NCBI RefSeq assembly: GCF_019449275.2 | Contig: NZ_JAHZQZ020000022.1 | Span: 124,001 to 188,000, forward strand | From: Microbacterium sp. HD4P20 | Lineage (GTDB): Bacteria; Actinomycetota; Actinomycetes; Actinomycetales; Microbacteriaceae | Direction: 5' to 3' | DNA: 64,000 bases | Shown: one piece after another, positions 52,418 through 61,865 of the stretch | Numbering within the stretch: the first letter of the stretch is position 1 | Layout of the letters: each line of letters opens with the position of its first letter | Translations under genes and position numbers: made by a program | The notes under the pieces: model-generated | What the model was told of the DNA's origin: nothing | Databases searched by the model: none | What the model saw: only the letters and a program-made list of their open reading frames with translations

Positions 52418-54652
52418 ATGATCGTGACCACACCGGGAAGCCACGCCCGGCGCCGCGCCCGGCCTCGGGCGCCGCGCCTGGCCGCGGCCATCGCCGCGAG
52501 TGCGGTCGTCGCGCTGGCGCTGCTGGCCCCCGTCGCGGTCCCTGCCGCAAGCGCGTCGCCTGCTCCGGGCCCCACCCCGACACCCACCGCGACGCCCCCC
52601 GTCGCGCCGGGCACGACCGCGTTCGTCCTTTCGCCGGTCGCCAACGGCATCGTACGACCGGGCGAGTCGCTGACGGCCGCGGTCACACGACAGAACGGCA
52701 CCGATGCCGAGCTGCCGGCCGCCGAGGTGACCCTGTCGCTCGGCGCTACGCCGTTGCCCGACCGGCAGGCGCTGGCCGGATGGCTCGACGGCACGACCGA
52801 CGGCGTCGGGGTCGATCCCGTCTCGACCGCACCCCTGGACCCCGTCGCCCCGCGTTCGGAGGAGGTGACGAGCATCAGTCTCGCGCCCGATGCGGCCGCA
52901 CTCGCCGGCCGCGGGCCGGGCGTCTACCCCCTCGTCGCCTCGTACCCGACGGAGTCCGGCGTCGTGACTGCGACGAGCGCCATGATCGTGCCGGCAGACG
53001 ACCGCGAGGTGGGCATGGGCGTGGTCGTGCCGATCACCGCCGGCGGACTCACCGCCGGCCTGCTCACCGCCGACGAGCTCGCGCTGCTGACGGCCCAGGA
53101 CGGCGGTCTCACGGCTCAGCTCGACGGCGTCGACGGCACGGGGGCGATTCTGGCCATCGACCCCGCGATCCCGGCGTCGATCCGCGTGCTCGGGTCGTCG
53201 GCTCCAGCGTCTGCGATCGACTGGCTCGGCCGGCTCATGGCGCTGCCCAACTCGCGCTTCGCGCTGCAGTTCGGCGACGCCGACGTGACGGCGCAGCTGC
53301 AGGCGGGTCTCACCCGGCCGCTGTCGCCGACGTCGCTGACCGCGTACCTCGACCCGGCCGACTTCGCCACCGCGACCCCGACCCCGACCCCCACGCCCTC
53401 TCCGACGACGACTCCGACGCCCGACGTAGAAACCGACACCGGCGAGCCGACCGTGCCCGACTTGGCACAGCTGCTCTCGGTGGGGGACGACGCGCGGGCC
53501 GGCGTGTACTGGCCGGCCGGCGGAACGGCCACCCCCGACGTCGTCGCCCAGCTGGGCGGGCTCACCGCCGAAGACCGGGCGTCGCTCACCCTGATCCCGT
53601 CGACCTCGACCGCCGGGGGCTCCGATGGCAGCACGGTGGCCGCTCACGGACGCGCCGGCGAGGCGGCCGTCCTCGTGTACGACACCGACGTCTCGGAGCA
53701 GCTGAACGAGGCGTCGGTCCGCGAGAAGTCGTGGCTGCGCGGTGCACCGCTCACGGCCGCGACCGCCTTCCTGGCCTTCGCGGCCGCCGAGGCCGACGGC
53801 CCGCTCCTGGTCTCGCTCGGGCGCAGCGCCGACCGCGACCGGGTGGGCTTGAGCACCGCGATCGCCACGGCGAGCACGGCACCGGGCACCGTGCCGAGAT
53901 CGCTGGCCGGACTGATCGCGAGCGAGCCGGGGCAGGTCGCGATCGGCGACGCCGAGCCCGAGCCGGAGCGCGCGGCCGCGGCTTCCACTCTCCTCGCCGA
54001 CGAGAGCGCGCTCGCGCGGTTCGCGACGATCCTCGATGACCCCGCACTGCTCACCGGCCCCGAGCGCGCAGAGATCCTGCAGCTGCTCGGCGTCGCGTGG
54101 GTCGCCGATCCCGCATGGCCCACGGCGCTGGCCGAGCATCGCGCCGCGACATCCGCGACCCTCGACTCGGTCGGGCTGGTGCCCGCGAGTGCGGGCGACC
54201 TGTTCGGATCGAACGCGTCGCTGCGGTTCTGGGTGCGCAACGACCTGGACTACCCGGTCAACCTCGTGCTGTACACGACGCCGAACAACCTGCGACTCGA
54301 CGTCCAGCGCGAGACCACGGTGATCGCCACGGCGCAGAGCAACACGCGCGTCGAGGTACCCGTGCAGGCCCGCGTCGGCAGCGGCGAAGTGACCCTCGCG
54401 CTGCAGCTGCGCAGTCCCGCGTTCGTCGCCATCGGACCGCCGCAGACCGTCGAGGTCAACGTGTGGGCCGAGTGGGAGGCCGTGGGGATCGCGGTCCTCG
54501 CGGCGATCGTGGGCGGCCTGCTGACGATCGGCGTCGTCCGCACGGTGCTGCGGATTCGCCGGCGACGTCGGCGTGGCGAACCGGAGCCCGGCGCCACCCA
54601 AGCCGGCACCCCTGGCGACGGCCCCGCCCCGACTGAAGAGCCCGAGCGTTGA
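52418..54652 (+). CDS. DUF6049-family secreted/membrane protein
   Basis: A 744-residue protein of the family found upstream of murJ in actinobacteria. Signal ~18-47 (AAAIAASAVVALALLAPVAVPAASA), Pro/Thr linkers (TPTPTATPP at 55 and TPTPTPTPSPTTTPTP near 325), a large extracytoplasmic domain, one C-terminal helix (~685-708: VAVLAAIVGGLLTIGVVRTV-like) and a basic cytoplasmic tail (RIRRRRRRGEPEPG). No catalytic motif. Its stop overlaps the TTG start of murJ, so they are coupled, which suggests a role with lipid II flipping or wall assembly (inference). Confidence 0.86.
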   Translation: MIVTTPGSHARRRARPRAPRLAAAIAASAVVALALLAPVAVPAASASPAPGPTPTPTATPPVAPGTTAFVLSPVANGIVRPGESLTAAVTRQNGTDAELPAAEVTLSLGATPLPDRQALAGWLDGTTDGVGVDPVSTAPLDPVAPRSEEVTSISLAPDAAALAGRGPGVYPLVASYPTESGVVTATSAMIVPADDREVGMGVVVPITAGGLTAGLLTADELALLTAQDGGLTAQLDGVDGTGAILAIDPAIPASIRVLGSSAPASAIDWLGRLMALPNSRFALQFGDADVTAQLQAGLTRPLSPTSLTAYLDPADFATATPTPTPTPSPTTTPTPDVETDTGEPTVPDLAQLLSVGDDARAGVYWPAGGTATPDVVAQLGGLTAEDRASLTLIPSTSTAGGSDGSTVAAHGRAGEAAVLVYDTDVSEQLNEASVREKSWLRGAPLTAATAFLAFAAAEADGPLLVSLGRSADRDRVGLSTAIATASTAPGTVPRSLAGLIASEPGQVAIGDAEPEPERAAAASTLLADESALARFATILDDPALLTGPERAEILQLLGVAWVADPAWPTALAEHRAATSATLDSVGLVPASAGDLFGSNASLRFWVRNDLDYPVNLVLYTTPNNLRLDVQRETTVIATAQSNTRVEVPVQARVGSGEVTLALQLRSPAFVAIGPPQTVEVNVWAEWEAVGIAVLAAIVGGLLTIGVVRTVLRIRRRRRRGEPEPGATQAGTPGDGPAPTEEPER

Positions 54653-56259
54653 GCGGCATCGGCCGGGCGAGCGTCCTGATCGGCGCCGGCACGATCGTCT
54701 CCCGGCTGACCGGGATCATTCGATCTGTCGTGCTGGTGGCCGCGATCGGATCCGTCAACAGCGGTGCCGCCGACGCATTCGCCGTCGCGAACCAGCTACC
54801 GAACAATATCTACGCCATCATCTCCGCAGGCCTCCTGAGCGCTGTCGTGGTGCCGCAGATCGTCAAGGCCGCCGCGCACCACGACGGCGGAAGCGCGTTC
54901 GTATCGAAGCTCGTGACCCTGGGTGTCGCCGGACTGCTGCTGACCACGATCTTGGCAGTGGTCGCGGCTCCCGTTCTCGTCCACCTGTACGCCGACCGGT
55001 TCACCACTGAGCAACTTGCGCTCGCGACAGCCTTCGCCTATTGGTGCCTTCCGCAAGTGTTCTTCTACGGTCTCTATGCCCTCGTCGGGGAGATTCTCAA
55101 CGCCCGCCGCGTCTACGGCCCGTATACCTGGGCCCCGATCGTCAACAACGCGGTTTCGATCGCCGGTTTCGTCGCCTTCATCGTGCTGTTCGGCGGCCCG
55201 ATCACGGCCGTAGGCGTATGGACTCCAGAGATGATCGCCGTTGTCGGCGGTACGGCCACCGCGGGAATCGTGGTGCAAGCGGTGATCCTGCTGTGCTTCT
55301 GGCGTGCCGCACGCCTCCGCGTCCGACCTGATTTTCGCTGGCGCGGGGTCGGCCTGAACCACCTGGGCCGGCTAGCGGGCTGGACGTTCCTCATGATGCT
55401 CGTCGGCCAACTGGCCGGAATCGTGCAGTCTCGCGTGCTATCGGGAGCGTCGGAGAATGGTCCGGCGATCGCTGCCTCCCAATACGCCTGGCTGCTGTTC
55501 ATGCTGCCCTACTCGATCATCGTGCTGTCGATCGGAACGCCCTACTTCACTCAGCTCAGTGAGCATGCCGCGGCGGGTCGCGACGAAGACGTGCGGCGCG
55601 ACATCGGTCAGAGCATCCGTACGCTCGGGTTCTTCATCGTCTTTGCGACCGCGGCTCTCGCCGTCGGTGCGGTCCCTGCCAGCCGAATCTTCACCAACAC
55701 CGCCGCTCAGGCCGCGCAAGCAGCTCCCGTCCTGTTGTGCTTCCTTGTCAGCCTCGTTCCGCTTGCAGTCCTGTTCGTCATTCAGCGCACGTTCTATGCG
55801 TACAACGACACGCGCACCCCGTTCTTCTTCACCCTGGTTCAGGGCGTCATCGTCGCTGCGACGGCATGGATCGCCTCCGCGCTTCTACCGCTCTCGCTTC
55901 TTGCCGCGGGCGTCGCGCTCGGGCAGTCACTTGCGAGCATCGTCCAGCTCGTGATCGCCACCATCCTCCTCGAGCGCAAGCTCGGAGGGCTGCGTATCGG
56001 ATCGTGGATGCTGGCGCTCGGGCGGTTCGCGCTCGCCGCGGTTCCGGCGGCCGGCGCCGGGTGGCTGACGTTCGTGCTGCTGGGTGGTGTCGGGGGCTGG
56101 ACCACATCCAGCCAACTGCTCGGTGCGGTCGGCGCGGCCATCATCGGGCTCGTCGCGCTCGGCGTGTACGTCGCGTTCCTGGCGCTGCTGCGCGCTCCCG
56201 AGCTGAGCGTGGCGGCGCAGCTCGTGCGGCGGATGCTCCCGGGCGGCCGCGGCGCATAG
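54649..56259 (+). CDS. murJ: Lipid II flippase MurJ (MviN)
   Basis: A 536-residue inner-membrane protein with about 14 helices that flips the peptidoglycan precursor lipid II. Family blocks: LIGAGTIVSRLTGIIRSVVLV, GAADAFAVANQLPNNIYAI, and ILNARRVYGPYTWAPIVNNAVSI. TTG start in TTGA overlap with the DUF6049 gene. The protein stops after the last helices; no PknB/pseudokinase extension as in MviN of mycobacteria. Followed by trxB after 102 bases. Confidence 0.95.
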   Translation: MSGIGRASVLIGAGTIVSRLTGIIRSVVLVAAIGSVNSGAADAFAVANQLPNNIYAIISAGLLSAVVVPQIVKAAAHHDGGSAFVSKLVTLGVAGLLLTTILAVVAAPVLVHLYADRFTTEQLALATAFAYWCLPQVFFYGLYALVGEILNARRVYGPYTWAPIVNNAVSIAGFVAFIVLFGGPITAVGVWTPEMIAVVGGTATAGIVVQAVILLCFWRAARLRVRPDFRWRGVGLNHLGRLAGWTFLMMLVGQLAGIVQSRVLSGASENGPAIAASQYAWLLFMLPYSIIVLSIGTPYFTQLSEHAAAGRDEDVRRDIGQSIRTLGFFIVFATAALAVGAVPASRIFTNTAAQAAQAAPVLLCFLVSLVPLAVLFVIQRTFYAYNDTRTPFFFTLVQGVIVAATAWIASALLPLSLLAAGVALGQSLASIVQLVIATILLERKLGGLRIGSWMLALGRFALAAVPAAGAGWLTFVLLGGVGGWTTSSQLLGAVGAAIIGLVALGVYVAFLALLRAPELSVAAQLVRRMLPGGRGA

Positions 56260-56361
56260 TCTGCGGCATCCGTTTGTCACCTCGCGGAAAGGACGCGGGC
56301 TCGCGGAATGACCCGCGGCTACCATGTGTTGAAGCACACGAACCATGCGAAAGGGGCGCTC

Positions 56362-57387
56362 GTGCGTCAGGTCATCATCATCGGGTCAGGGCCGGCGGGC
56401 TACACCGCCGCCATCTATGCCGCACGGGCGAATCTGAGTCCTCTCGTCGTCGCCAGCTCGGTCGAAGCGGGTGGCGAACTCATGAACACGACCGACGTCG
56501 AGAACTTCCCGGGCTTCCCCGAGGGCATCCAGGGGCCGGATCTCATGGCGAAGATGCAGGAGCAGGCGGAGCGCTTCGGCGCCGAGGTGCTCTACGACGA
56601 CGTCGTCGAGCTCGACGTCGCGGGGCCGATCAAGAAGATCACGCTCGGCAGCGGTGGCAGCCACGAGGCCGACTCGATCGTGTTCGCCACCGGGTCGGCG
56701 CCGCGCAAGATCGGCATCGACGGTGAGGCGCGCCTTTCCGGCCGGGGAGTGTCGTACTGCGCCACGTGCGACGGCTTCTTCTTCCGTGAGAAGGTCATCG
56801 CGGTCGTCGGCGGCGGCGACTCGGCGATGGAGGAGGCGACCTTCCTCACCAAGTTCGCGTCGAAGGTGTACATCATCCACCGTCGCGACGAGCTGCGCGC
56901 GTCGAAGATCATGCAGGAGCGTGCGTTCAAGAACGACAAGATCGAGTTCGTGTGGAACAGCGCGGTCGTCGACATCATCGGCGACGACGCCGTCACCGGC
57001 GTCGTGCTCGAGTCCACCGTCGACGGCACTCGCTCCGAACTGGCGCTCGACGGCGTGTTCGTCGCGATCGGCAACGACCCGCGCACGCACCTCGTCCACG
57101 GCAAGCTCGACCTCACGCCCGAGGGAACGATCTGGGTCGACGGCCGCTCCTCGCGCACCTCGTTGCCCGGCGTGTTCGCCGCGGGCGACGTGATCGACCC
57201 GACCTACCGTCAGGCCGTCACCGCCGCCGGCAGCGGCACCGTCGCGGCCCTCGACGTCGAGCACTACCTCGCGGCGCTCGGCGAGGCCGGCGCACCCGCC
57301 CCCGACGTCGCCGAGATCGACGGGCTGCCCGGTGCGGACGGCGACAGCGCTGAGAGTGCAGAGACCGCCAAGGTCAACGCCGCCTAG
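56362..57387 (+). CDS. trxB: Thioredoxin reductase
   Basis: A 341-residue FAD enzyme transferring electrons from NADPH to thioredoxin. FAD motif GSGPAGYTAAIYAARA at 8-23, redox pair SYCATCDG, NADPH motif GGGDSAMEEA, and the C-terminal GVFAAGDV. A ~30-residue acidic tail (DVAEIDGLPGADGDSAESAE) is extra. GTG start (MRQVIIIG) with AAAGGGG upstream; the frame open from 56308 is not supported. trxA follows after 72 bases. Confidence 0.95.
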   Translation: MRQVIIIGSGPAGYTAAIYAARANLSPLVVASSVEAGGELMNTTDVENFPGFPEGIQGPDLMAKMQEQAERFGAEVLYDDVVELDVAGPIKKITLGSGGSHEADSIVFATGSAPRKIGIDGEARLSGRGVSYCATCDGFFFREKVIAVVGGGDSAMEEATFLTKFASKVYIIHRRDELRASKIMQERAFKNDKIEFVWNSAVVDIIGDDAVTGVVLESTVDGTRSELALDGVFVAIGNDPRTHLVHGKLDLTPEGTIWVDGRSSRTSLPGVFAAGDVIDPTYRQAVTAAGSGTVAALDVEHYLAALGEAGAPAPDVAEIDGLPGADGDSAESAETAKVNAA

Positions 57388-57459
57388 GACGTTCGGAACA
57401 ATGCGGGCAGCCGCAGCGTTTCGCCAAGAAGCAGGCTTCCCACCGAAGGAGACGAACAC

Positions 57460-57783
57460 ATGACCGCCAAGGCGACGACTTCCGCCACATTCGAGCAGGA
57501 CGTGATCCAGGCCGACGGGCCGGTGCTCGTCGACTTCTGGGCCGAGTGGTGCGGCCCGTGCCGCATGGTCTCGCCGATCCTCGACCAGATCCAGGCCGAG
57601 CACCCCGACAAGATCACCGTGCTCAAGCTCAACGTCGACGAGAACCCCGACCTCGCCATGAAGTACCAGATCACGTCGATCCCGGCGATGAAGGTCTTCA
57701 ACAAGGGCCAGGTCGAGACCACCATCATCGGCGCCAAGCCGAAGTTCGCCCTCGAGCAGGATCTCGCGACCTACATCGCGTAG
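57460..57783 (+). CDS. trxA: Thioredoxin
   Basis: A 107-residue redox protein. WAEWCGPCRM carries the WCGPC active site; the cis-Pro is in SIPAMKVF. AAGGAG precedes the ATG. Last gene of the murJ-trxB-trxA run; an intrinsic terminator follows. Confidence 0.96.
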   Translation: MTAKATTSATFEQDVIQADGPVLVDFWAEWCGPCRMVSPILDQIQAEHPDKITVLKLNVDENPDLAMKYQITSIPAMKVFNKGQVETTIIGAKPKFALEQDLATYIA

Positions 57784-57795
57784 TTCGTCCGCGTC

Positions 57796-57843
57796 GCCCC
57801 GGCCGTCGGACCCTCACCCGTGAGAGGTCCCGATCGCCGGGGC
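57796..57843 (+). terminator. Intrinsic terminator after trxA
   Basis: Outer stem GCCCCGGC/GCCGGGGC with an inner GGACC...GGTCC and CTCA/TGAG stem, followed by TTTCGCGTT. It begins 13 bases past the trxA stop. Confidence 0.7.
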
Positions 57844-57913
57844 TTTCGCGTTACATGCCGGTTGCGGCATCCATTTTCTGAGGACTCCACGGATGCCGGC
57901 AGCCCGGCGAACC

Positions 57914-58261
57914 TCAGGACGCGTCGGCACGCACGATCGCGTCCCAACGGCGGTGCGTGTTCGCGTCGCCGAGCAGGCGCCAGACGGCCGGCGTGAGTGG
58001 CGGGTAGTCCAAGGCGATCTGGCGCAGCACTCGGTAATGACGTGACGCGTTCGGGCGTGAACCGCCGTTCTCGGCGATGTTCTCGGCGCGCAGCATGAAC
58101 ACCACGAGCTCGTCGACACTCGGCAGGTCTTCCATGAAGTCCCACGGGTCTTCACCGGCACGCAGTCGTTCCGTCACGAGCACCGACAACTCGTCCGCCG
58201 CCTCGGCGCGCAGCAGTTCGAGGCTGGCGCGGGGGCGCCTGGTCTGCTCGTCGTTCGCCAC
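57914..58261 (-). CDS. Small conserved protein of unknown function
   Basis: A 115-residue soluble, helical protein (SLELLRAEAADELSVLVTERLRAGEDPWDFMEDLPSVDELVVFMLRAENIAENGG at the N-terminal half, then ALDYPPLTPAVWRLLGDANTHRRWDAIV). I start at GTG 58261 (VANDEQTRR), since the longer frame runs antisense into the sigma-factor gene. It is divergent from that gene. No motif is recognised. Its only links are position: next to the trx genes and the parAB region. Confidence 0.6.
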   Translation of the reverse strand: MANDEQTRRPRASLELLRAEAADELSVLVTERLRAGEDPWDFMEDLPSVDELVVFMLRAENIAENGGSRPNASRHYRVLRQIALDYPPLTPAVWRLLGDANTHRRWDAIVRADAS

Positions 58262-58321
58262 CAATCCAGGGTACGACTCTCGGGCGTGAGCGCGGGCCAT
58301 CGCGCGCTCTACGCTGAAATC

Positions 58322-59608
58322 ATGACCGACGAGCTCGCGCGCCGTGCTGTCGAGGCCGTGTGGCGAGCCGAGTCCGCGCGGATCGTCGCCGCCCTCACCC
58401 GTCACACCGGCGACTTCGCATGGGCGGAGGACCTCGCGCAGGAGGCGCTGCTCGAGGCAGTCGCGAGCTGGCCGAGCAGGGGCATCCCCGACAATCCCGG
58501 CGCATGGCTGATGTCGGTGGCCAAGCGGCGCGCGATCGACGGGTGGCGGCGGCGTGAACGCCTGGCTCAGCGCGAGCCGCTGTTCGTCACCGAGGCGCGC
58601 GATGCCGAGGGTTCCGACCCGGTTCCCGACCTTGCCGACCCTGACCGCATCGACGACGATGTGCTGCGGCTTGTCTTCGTGGCATGCCACCCGGTGCTCA
58701 CACCGCACGCTCGGCTTGCACTCACGCTGCGCACCGTCGCGGGCATGACGACGGAGCAGATTGCGCGGGTCCTGTTGATGACGGTGGCCACCGTGCAGCA
58801 GCGGATCGTGCGGGCCAAACGCATTCTCACGGCCGCTGGGGTCCCGTTCGAGGTTCCCGACCGCGCCGAACGCGCGGAACGACTGTCGAGCGTGCTCCAG
58901 GTGATCTACCTGCTCTTCACCGAGGGCTATTCGGCCGCCGCGGGCGACTCTTCGGTGCGGCCGGAGATCGCAGGGGAAGCGCTGCGGCTGGCCAGGCAGT
59001 TGGACGCACTCATGCCCGGCGAGCCCGAGGTGGGATCGCTCATCGCCCTCATGGAGTTCCAGTCGTCGCGATTGTCTGCGCGCCGCGGAACCGATGGACT
59101 TCCGCTGACCCTGGAGCAGCAGGACAGGGCCCGATGGGATCGCGCCGCTATCGCGCGGGGCCAGGAGGCGCTGCGAGCTGCCGAGGGTCTGGCACGCGGC
59201 CTTGGGTACTACGGCCTGCAGGCGGCGATCGCCGAATGCCATGCAAGGGCACCCACGTTCGACGAGACGGACTGGCGCAGGATCCTCGCCCTGTACGACG
59301 CTCTCGAGTCGCTGGCGCCCTCGGCGGTGGTGCGACTGAATCGCGCAGTAGCCGTCTCTATGGTGGATGGCCCCGCCGCGGGACTATCCGTGGTGGATGA
59401 ACTCGAGGCGGAGCTCACAGGCTTCCGGCCGTGGATGGCGGTGCGGGCGGAGTTGCTCGAACGGGTCGGGGAGGCGGATGCCGCGGCGTCGGCGTACCTC
59501 GCGGCCGCCGATCTGCCCGGCAACGGCGCGGAAGCCGAGCTGTTGCGGCGTCGTGCGGCCGGACTTCGTGCGTCGCTGGATGCGGGTTCGGTCTACACGG
59601 AGCCGTAG
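58322..59608 (+). CDS. Long ECF sigma factor (SigJ/ECF42-like, DUF6596)
   Basis: A 428-residue sigma factor of the type with a large C-terminal helical domain. Region 2 at ~5-75 (EAVWRAESARIVAALTRHTGDFAWAEDLAQEALLEAV, GAWLMSVAKRRAIDGWRRRERL), region 4 at ~118-170, then a ~200-residue DUF6596/TPR part (LQVIYLLFTEGYSAAAG, RLARQLDALMPGEPEVGSLIALM). In this group the extra domain replaces an anti-sigma factor, and a YCII/DGPF-domain gene normally sits next door; none is here. The end overlaps the parB 3' end by 16 bases in convergent orientation. Confidence 0.9.
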   Translation: MTDELARRAVEAVWRAESARIVAALTRHTGDFAWAEDLAQEALLEAVASWPSRGIPDNPGAWLMSVAKRRAIDGWRRRERLAQREPLFVTEARDAEGSDPVPDLADPDRIDDDVLRLVFVACHPVLTPHARLALTLRTVAGMTTEQIARVLLMTVATVQQRIVRAKRILTAAGVPFEVPDRAERAERLSSVLQVIYLLFTEGYSAAAGDSSVRPEIAGEALRLARQLDALMPGEPEVGSLIALMEFQSSRLSARRGTDGLPLTLEQQDRARWDRAAIARGQEALRAAEGLARGLGYYGLQAAIAECHARAPTFDETDWRRILALYDALESLAPSAVVRLNRAVAVSMVDGPAAGLSVVDELEAELTGFRPWMAVRAELLERVGEADAAASAYLAAADLPGNGAEAELLRRRAAGLRASLDAGSVYTEP

Positions 59609-60570
59609 CCGGTCTCGCCGATCTCCTCGAGGATGCGGTTGAGGTCCTGGATGGTGGCGAAATCGATGTTGATCTGGCCTTTACGCGCGGTGAGCGAGAT
59701 GCGGACCCGTGTGTTCAGGCGGTCGCCGAGCCTCTCGGCCACTTCGTCGAGGTGGGCTCGACGAGAGCCGGCTTGTGGCTTGGCGGCGCGAATGCCGGAG
59801 GCATCCGGAATCTTCGCCGCCGCTTCGGCGGCACGCACCGAGAGATCCTCGTTCACGATCTTGTCGGCAAGACGCTGCATCGCGTTGGCGTCCTCGAGTG
59901 ACAGGATCGCTCGCGCGTGCCCGGCGCTGAGAACCCCGGCGGCGACCCGCTGCTGCACCGGCACCGGAAGCTTGAGCAGGCGGATGGTGTTGCTGATCTG
60001 GGGACGTGAACGGCCGATCCGAGTCGCCAGCTCCTCCTGCGTGATTCCGAAGTCTTCGAGCAGCTGCTGGTACGCCGATGCCTCTTCGAGCGGGTTGAGC
60101 TCCGAGCGGTGGAGGTTCTCGAGCAGTGCGTCGCGGAGCAGGTGCTCGTCGGCGGTGTCTCGCACGATCGCGGGGATGGAGGCCAGCCCGGCCTCGCGCG
60201 CCGCCCGAGTGCGCCGCTCACCCATGATGAGCTCGTACTTGCCGTCGTCGTTCATTCGCACGACGACCGGCTGCAAGACCCCGAACTCTCGCACGCTGTG
60301 CACGAGCTCGGCGAAGTGGTGCTGGTCGAAGTGGGTTCTGGGCTGGCGCGGATTCGGCACGATCGCGTGCGGGTCGATGTGTGCCAGGTGCGCCCCGGGC
60401 ACCGCGACGAGGTTCTCTTCGGGGTCGGCCGGCTCGGCCTCGGCCGGCGGAGCTTCATCCACCGCGACAGCGCGGGGGAAGAAGACGTCGGAGGGGCGGT
60501 CGTCGACCTGCTCGTTCGTCGGAATCAACGCGCCGATTCCACGGCCCAGTCCGGTGCGCTTCGCTGCCAT
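59593..60570 (-). CDS. parB: Chromosome-partitioning protein ParB
   Basis: A 325-residue CTP-dependent DNA clamp loading at parS. Conserved blocks: NPRQPRTHFD (box I), the CTP/catalytic GERRTRAAREAGL, ENLHRSELNPLEEA (box III), and the parS-reading helix-turn-helix (TQEELATRIGRSRPQISNTIRLLKLP). The C-terminal ~40 residues dimerise. One-base overlap with the parA stop (TGATG), so co-translated. Six parS sites lie just upstream of parA. Confidence 0.96.
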   Translation of the reverse strand: MAAKRTGLGRGIGALIPTNEQVDDRPSDVFFPRAVAVDEAPPAEAEPADPEENLVAVPGAHLAHIDPHAIVPNPRQPRTHFDQHHFAELVHSVREFGVLQPVVVRMNDDGKYELIMGERRTRAAREAGLASIPAIVRDTADEHLLRDALLENLHRSELNPLEEASAYQQLLEDFGITQEELATRIGRSRPQISNTIRLLKLPVPVQQRVAAGVLSAGHARAILSLEDANAMQRLADKIVNEDLSVRAAEAAAKIPDASGIRAAKPQAGSRRAHLDEVAERLGDRLNTRVRISLTARKGQINIDFATIQDLNRILEEIGETGYGSV

Positions 60571-61865
60571 CAGATGCCTCTTTCGTTCGAGGCGCTGTCG
60601 CGCCGGATCATCTCAACAGCCGCTTCGCGGTATGCGATGGCTCCGGCCGACTGTCCATCGTAGGCCAGAACGGATTGACCGAAACTCGGCGCCTCAGAAA
60701 CACGGACAGATCGCGGGATGATCGTCTGGAGCACCTCTCTGGGGAAGTGCTCACGGACCTCATCAGCTACCTGCTGCGCGAGACGAGTGCGACCGTCGTA
60801 CATCGTGAGCATGATCGTGGAGAGCTGCAGTCGCGGATTCAGGTGCTTCTGGATCATTCGCACCGTGCCAAGCAGCTGGCTCAGGCCCTCGAGTGCGTAG
60901 TACTCGCATTGAATCGGAATCAGCAGCTCGGTCGCCGCGGTGAAGGCGTTGATCGTCAACAGTCCAAGCGATGGCGGGCAATCGATCAGAATGAAGTCGA
61001 GCTGTTCTTCGAGGCTCGCGAGGTAGTCGTCGACCGCGACACGAAGCCGGTGCTCGCGTGCGACCTGCGAGACCAGTTCGATCTCGGCGCCCGCAAGGTG
61101 GATGGTGCTGGGTGCGCACAGCAGGTTCGGTGATTCCGGACTGACTTGGATGATGTCGGCGAGCGGAAACTCATCGATGAGCACGTCGTAAACGCTCGGG
61201 ATATCGGAGGTGTGCGGGACGCCGAGCGCCGTCGAGGCATTTCCCTGGGGATCCAGATCGATGACGAGGACGCGAGCGCCGCGTTCGGCAAGAGCGGCAG
61301 CAAGGTTCACGGTGGTCGTGGTCTTGCCCACGCCACCCTTCTGATTCGACACGGTCAGCACCCGTGTGCGGCCGGTGAGTTGCACCTCGGCCGCATCGAG
61401 CGCCTTGCGGCGCGCCGTGAGGTCCGCGAGTTCCCGGGCGATCGGGGAGTCCTCGGCCTCAGCCGTCGTAGGGGCTTCCACCGTGGTGGCGCCGTCGTGC
61501 TGCGCGATGGGGGCTTCCTCTTCCTCGTTCTCGGATTCAGCGGTGCCGTCGGCTGCGTCCTCGGGCTCGGGTGTCGGCTCTGCGCCGGGTGCGGGTGCGG
61601 GCTGCGCCTCTTCACCGGGTGAAGGCTCGGCCTGAGCGGGGTCGTCGGGCTCCGGCCGGGTGTCATCGACATTCGGGTCGGGCAGGTCGTTCGAATCCAG
61701 ATCGGCAGGGTTTTCTCGCTGAGCAGTCCGCTCCTCCGCGGCCTCGCCCTGTAGGGCTTCGGCACGGTCGTCGGCGATGATTACGGAAGCCTCCGGCCCC
61801 GAGGATATCGGCTGGTCGTCGGGGGACAGTGATGCCTGAACCTCGGTCTCGGCGGGTTGTTTCAC
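60570..61865 (-). CDS. parA: Chromosome-partitioning ATPase ParA with long acidic extension
   Basis: A ~431-residue partition ATPase. Deviant Walker A KGGVGKTTT at ~176 of this start, Walker B LIDCPPSLG, then the usual C-terminal DNA-contact part. Residues ~1-150 form a low-complexity Asp/Glu/Pro/Ala tail (EPSPGEEAQPAPAP, ESENEEEE) followed by SPIARELADLTARRKALDAAE; typical ParA/Soj proteins lack it. I start at GTG 61865, since GGGGGAGAG lies at the right distance; the codon sits inside a parS (FHVK is its translation). An ATG at 61958 would add 31 residues across that parS. Confidence 0.93.
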   Translation of the reverse strand: MKQPAETEVQASLSPDDQPISSGPEASVIIADDRAEALQGEAAEERTAQRENPADLDSNDLPDPNVDDTRPEPDDPAQAEPSPGEEAQPAPAPGAEPTPEPEDAADGTAESENEEEEAPIAQHDGATTVEAPTTAEAEDSPIARELADLTARRKALDAAEVQLTGRTRVLTVSNQKGGVGKTTTTVNLAAALAERGARVLVIDLDPQGNASTALGVPHTSDIPSVYDVLIDEFPLADIIQVSPESPNLLCAPSTIHLAGAEIELVSQVAREHRLRVAVDDYLASLEEQLDFILIDCPPSLGLLTINAFTAATELLIPIQCEYYALEGLSQLLGTVRMIQKHLNPRLQLSTIMLTMYDGRTRLAQQVADEVREHFPREVLQTIIPRSVRVSEAPSFGQSVLAYDGQSAGAIAYREAAVEMIRRDSASNERGI

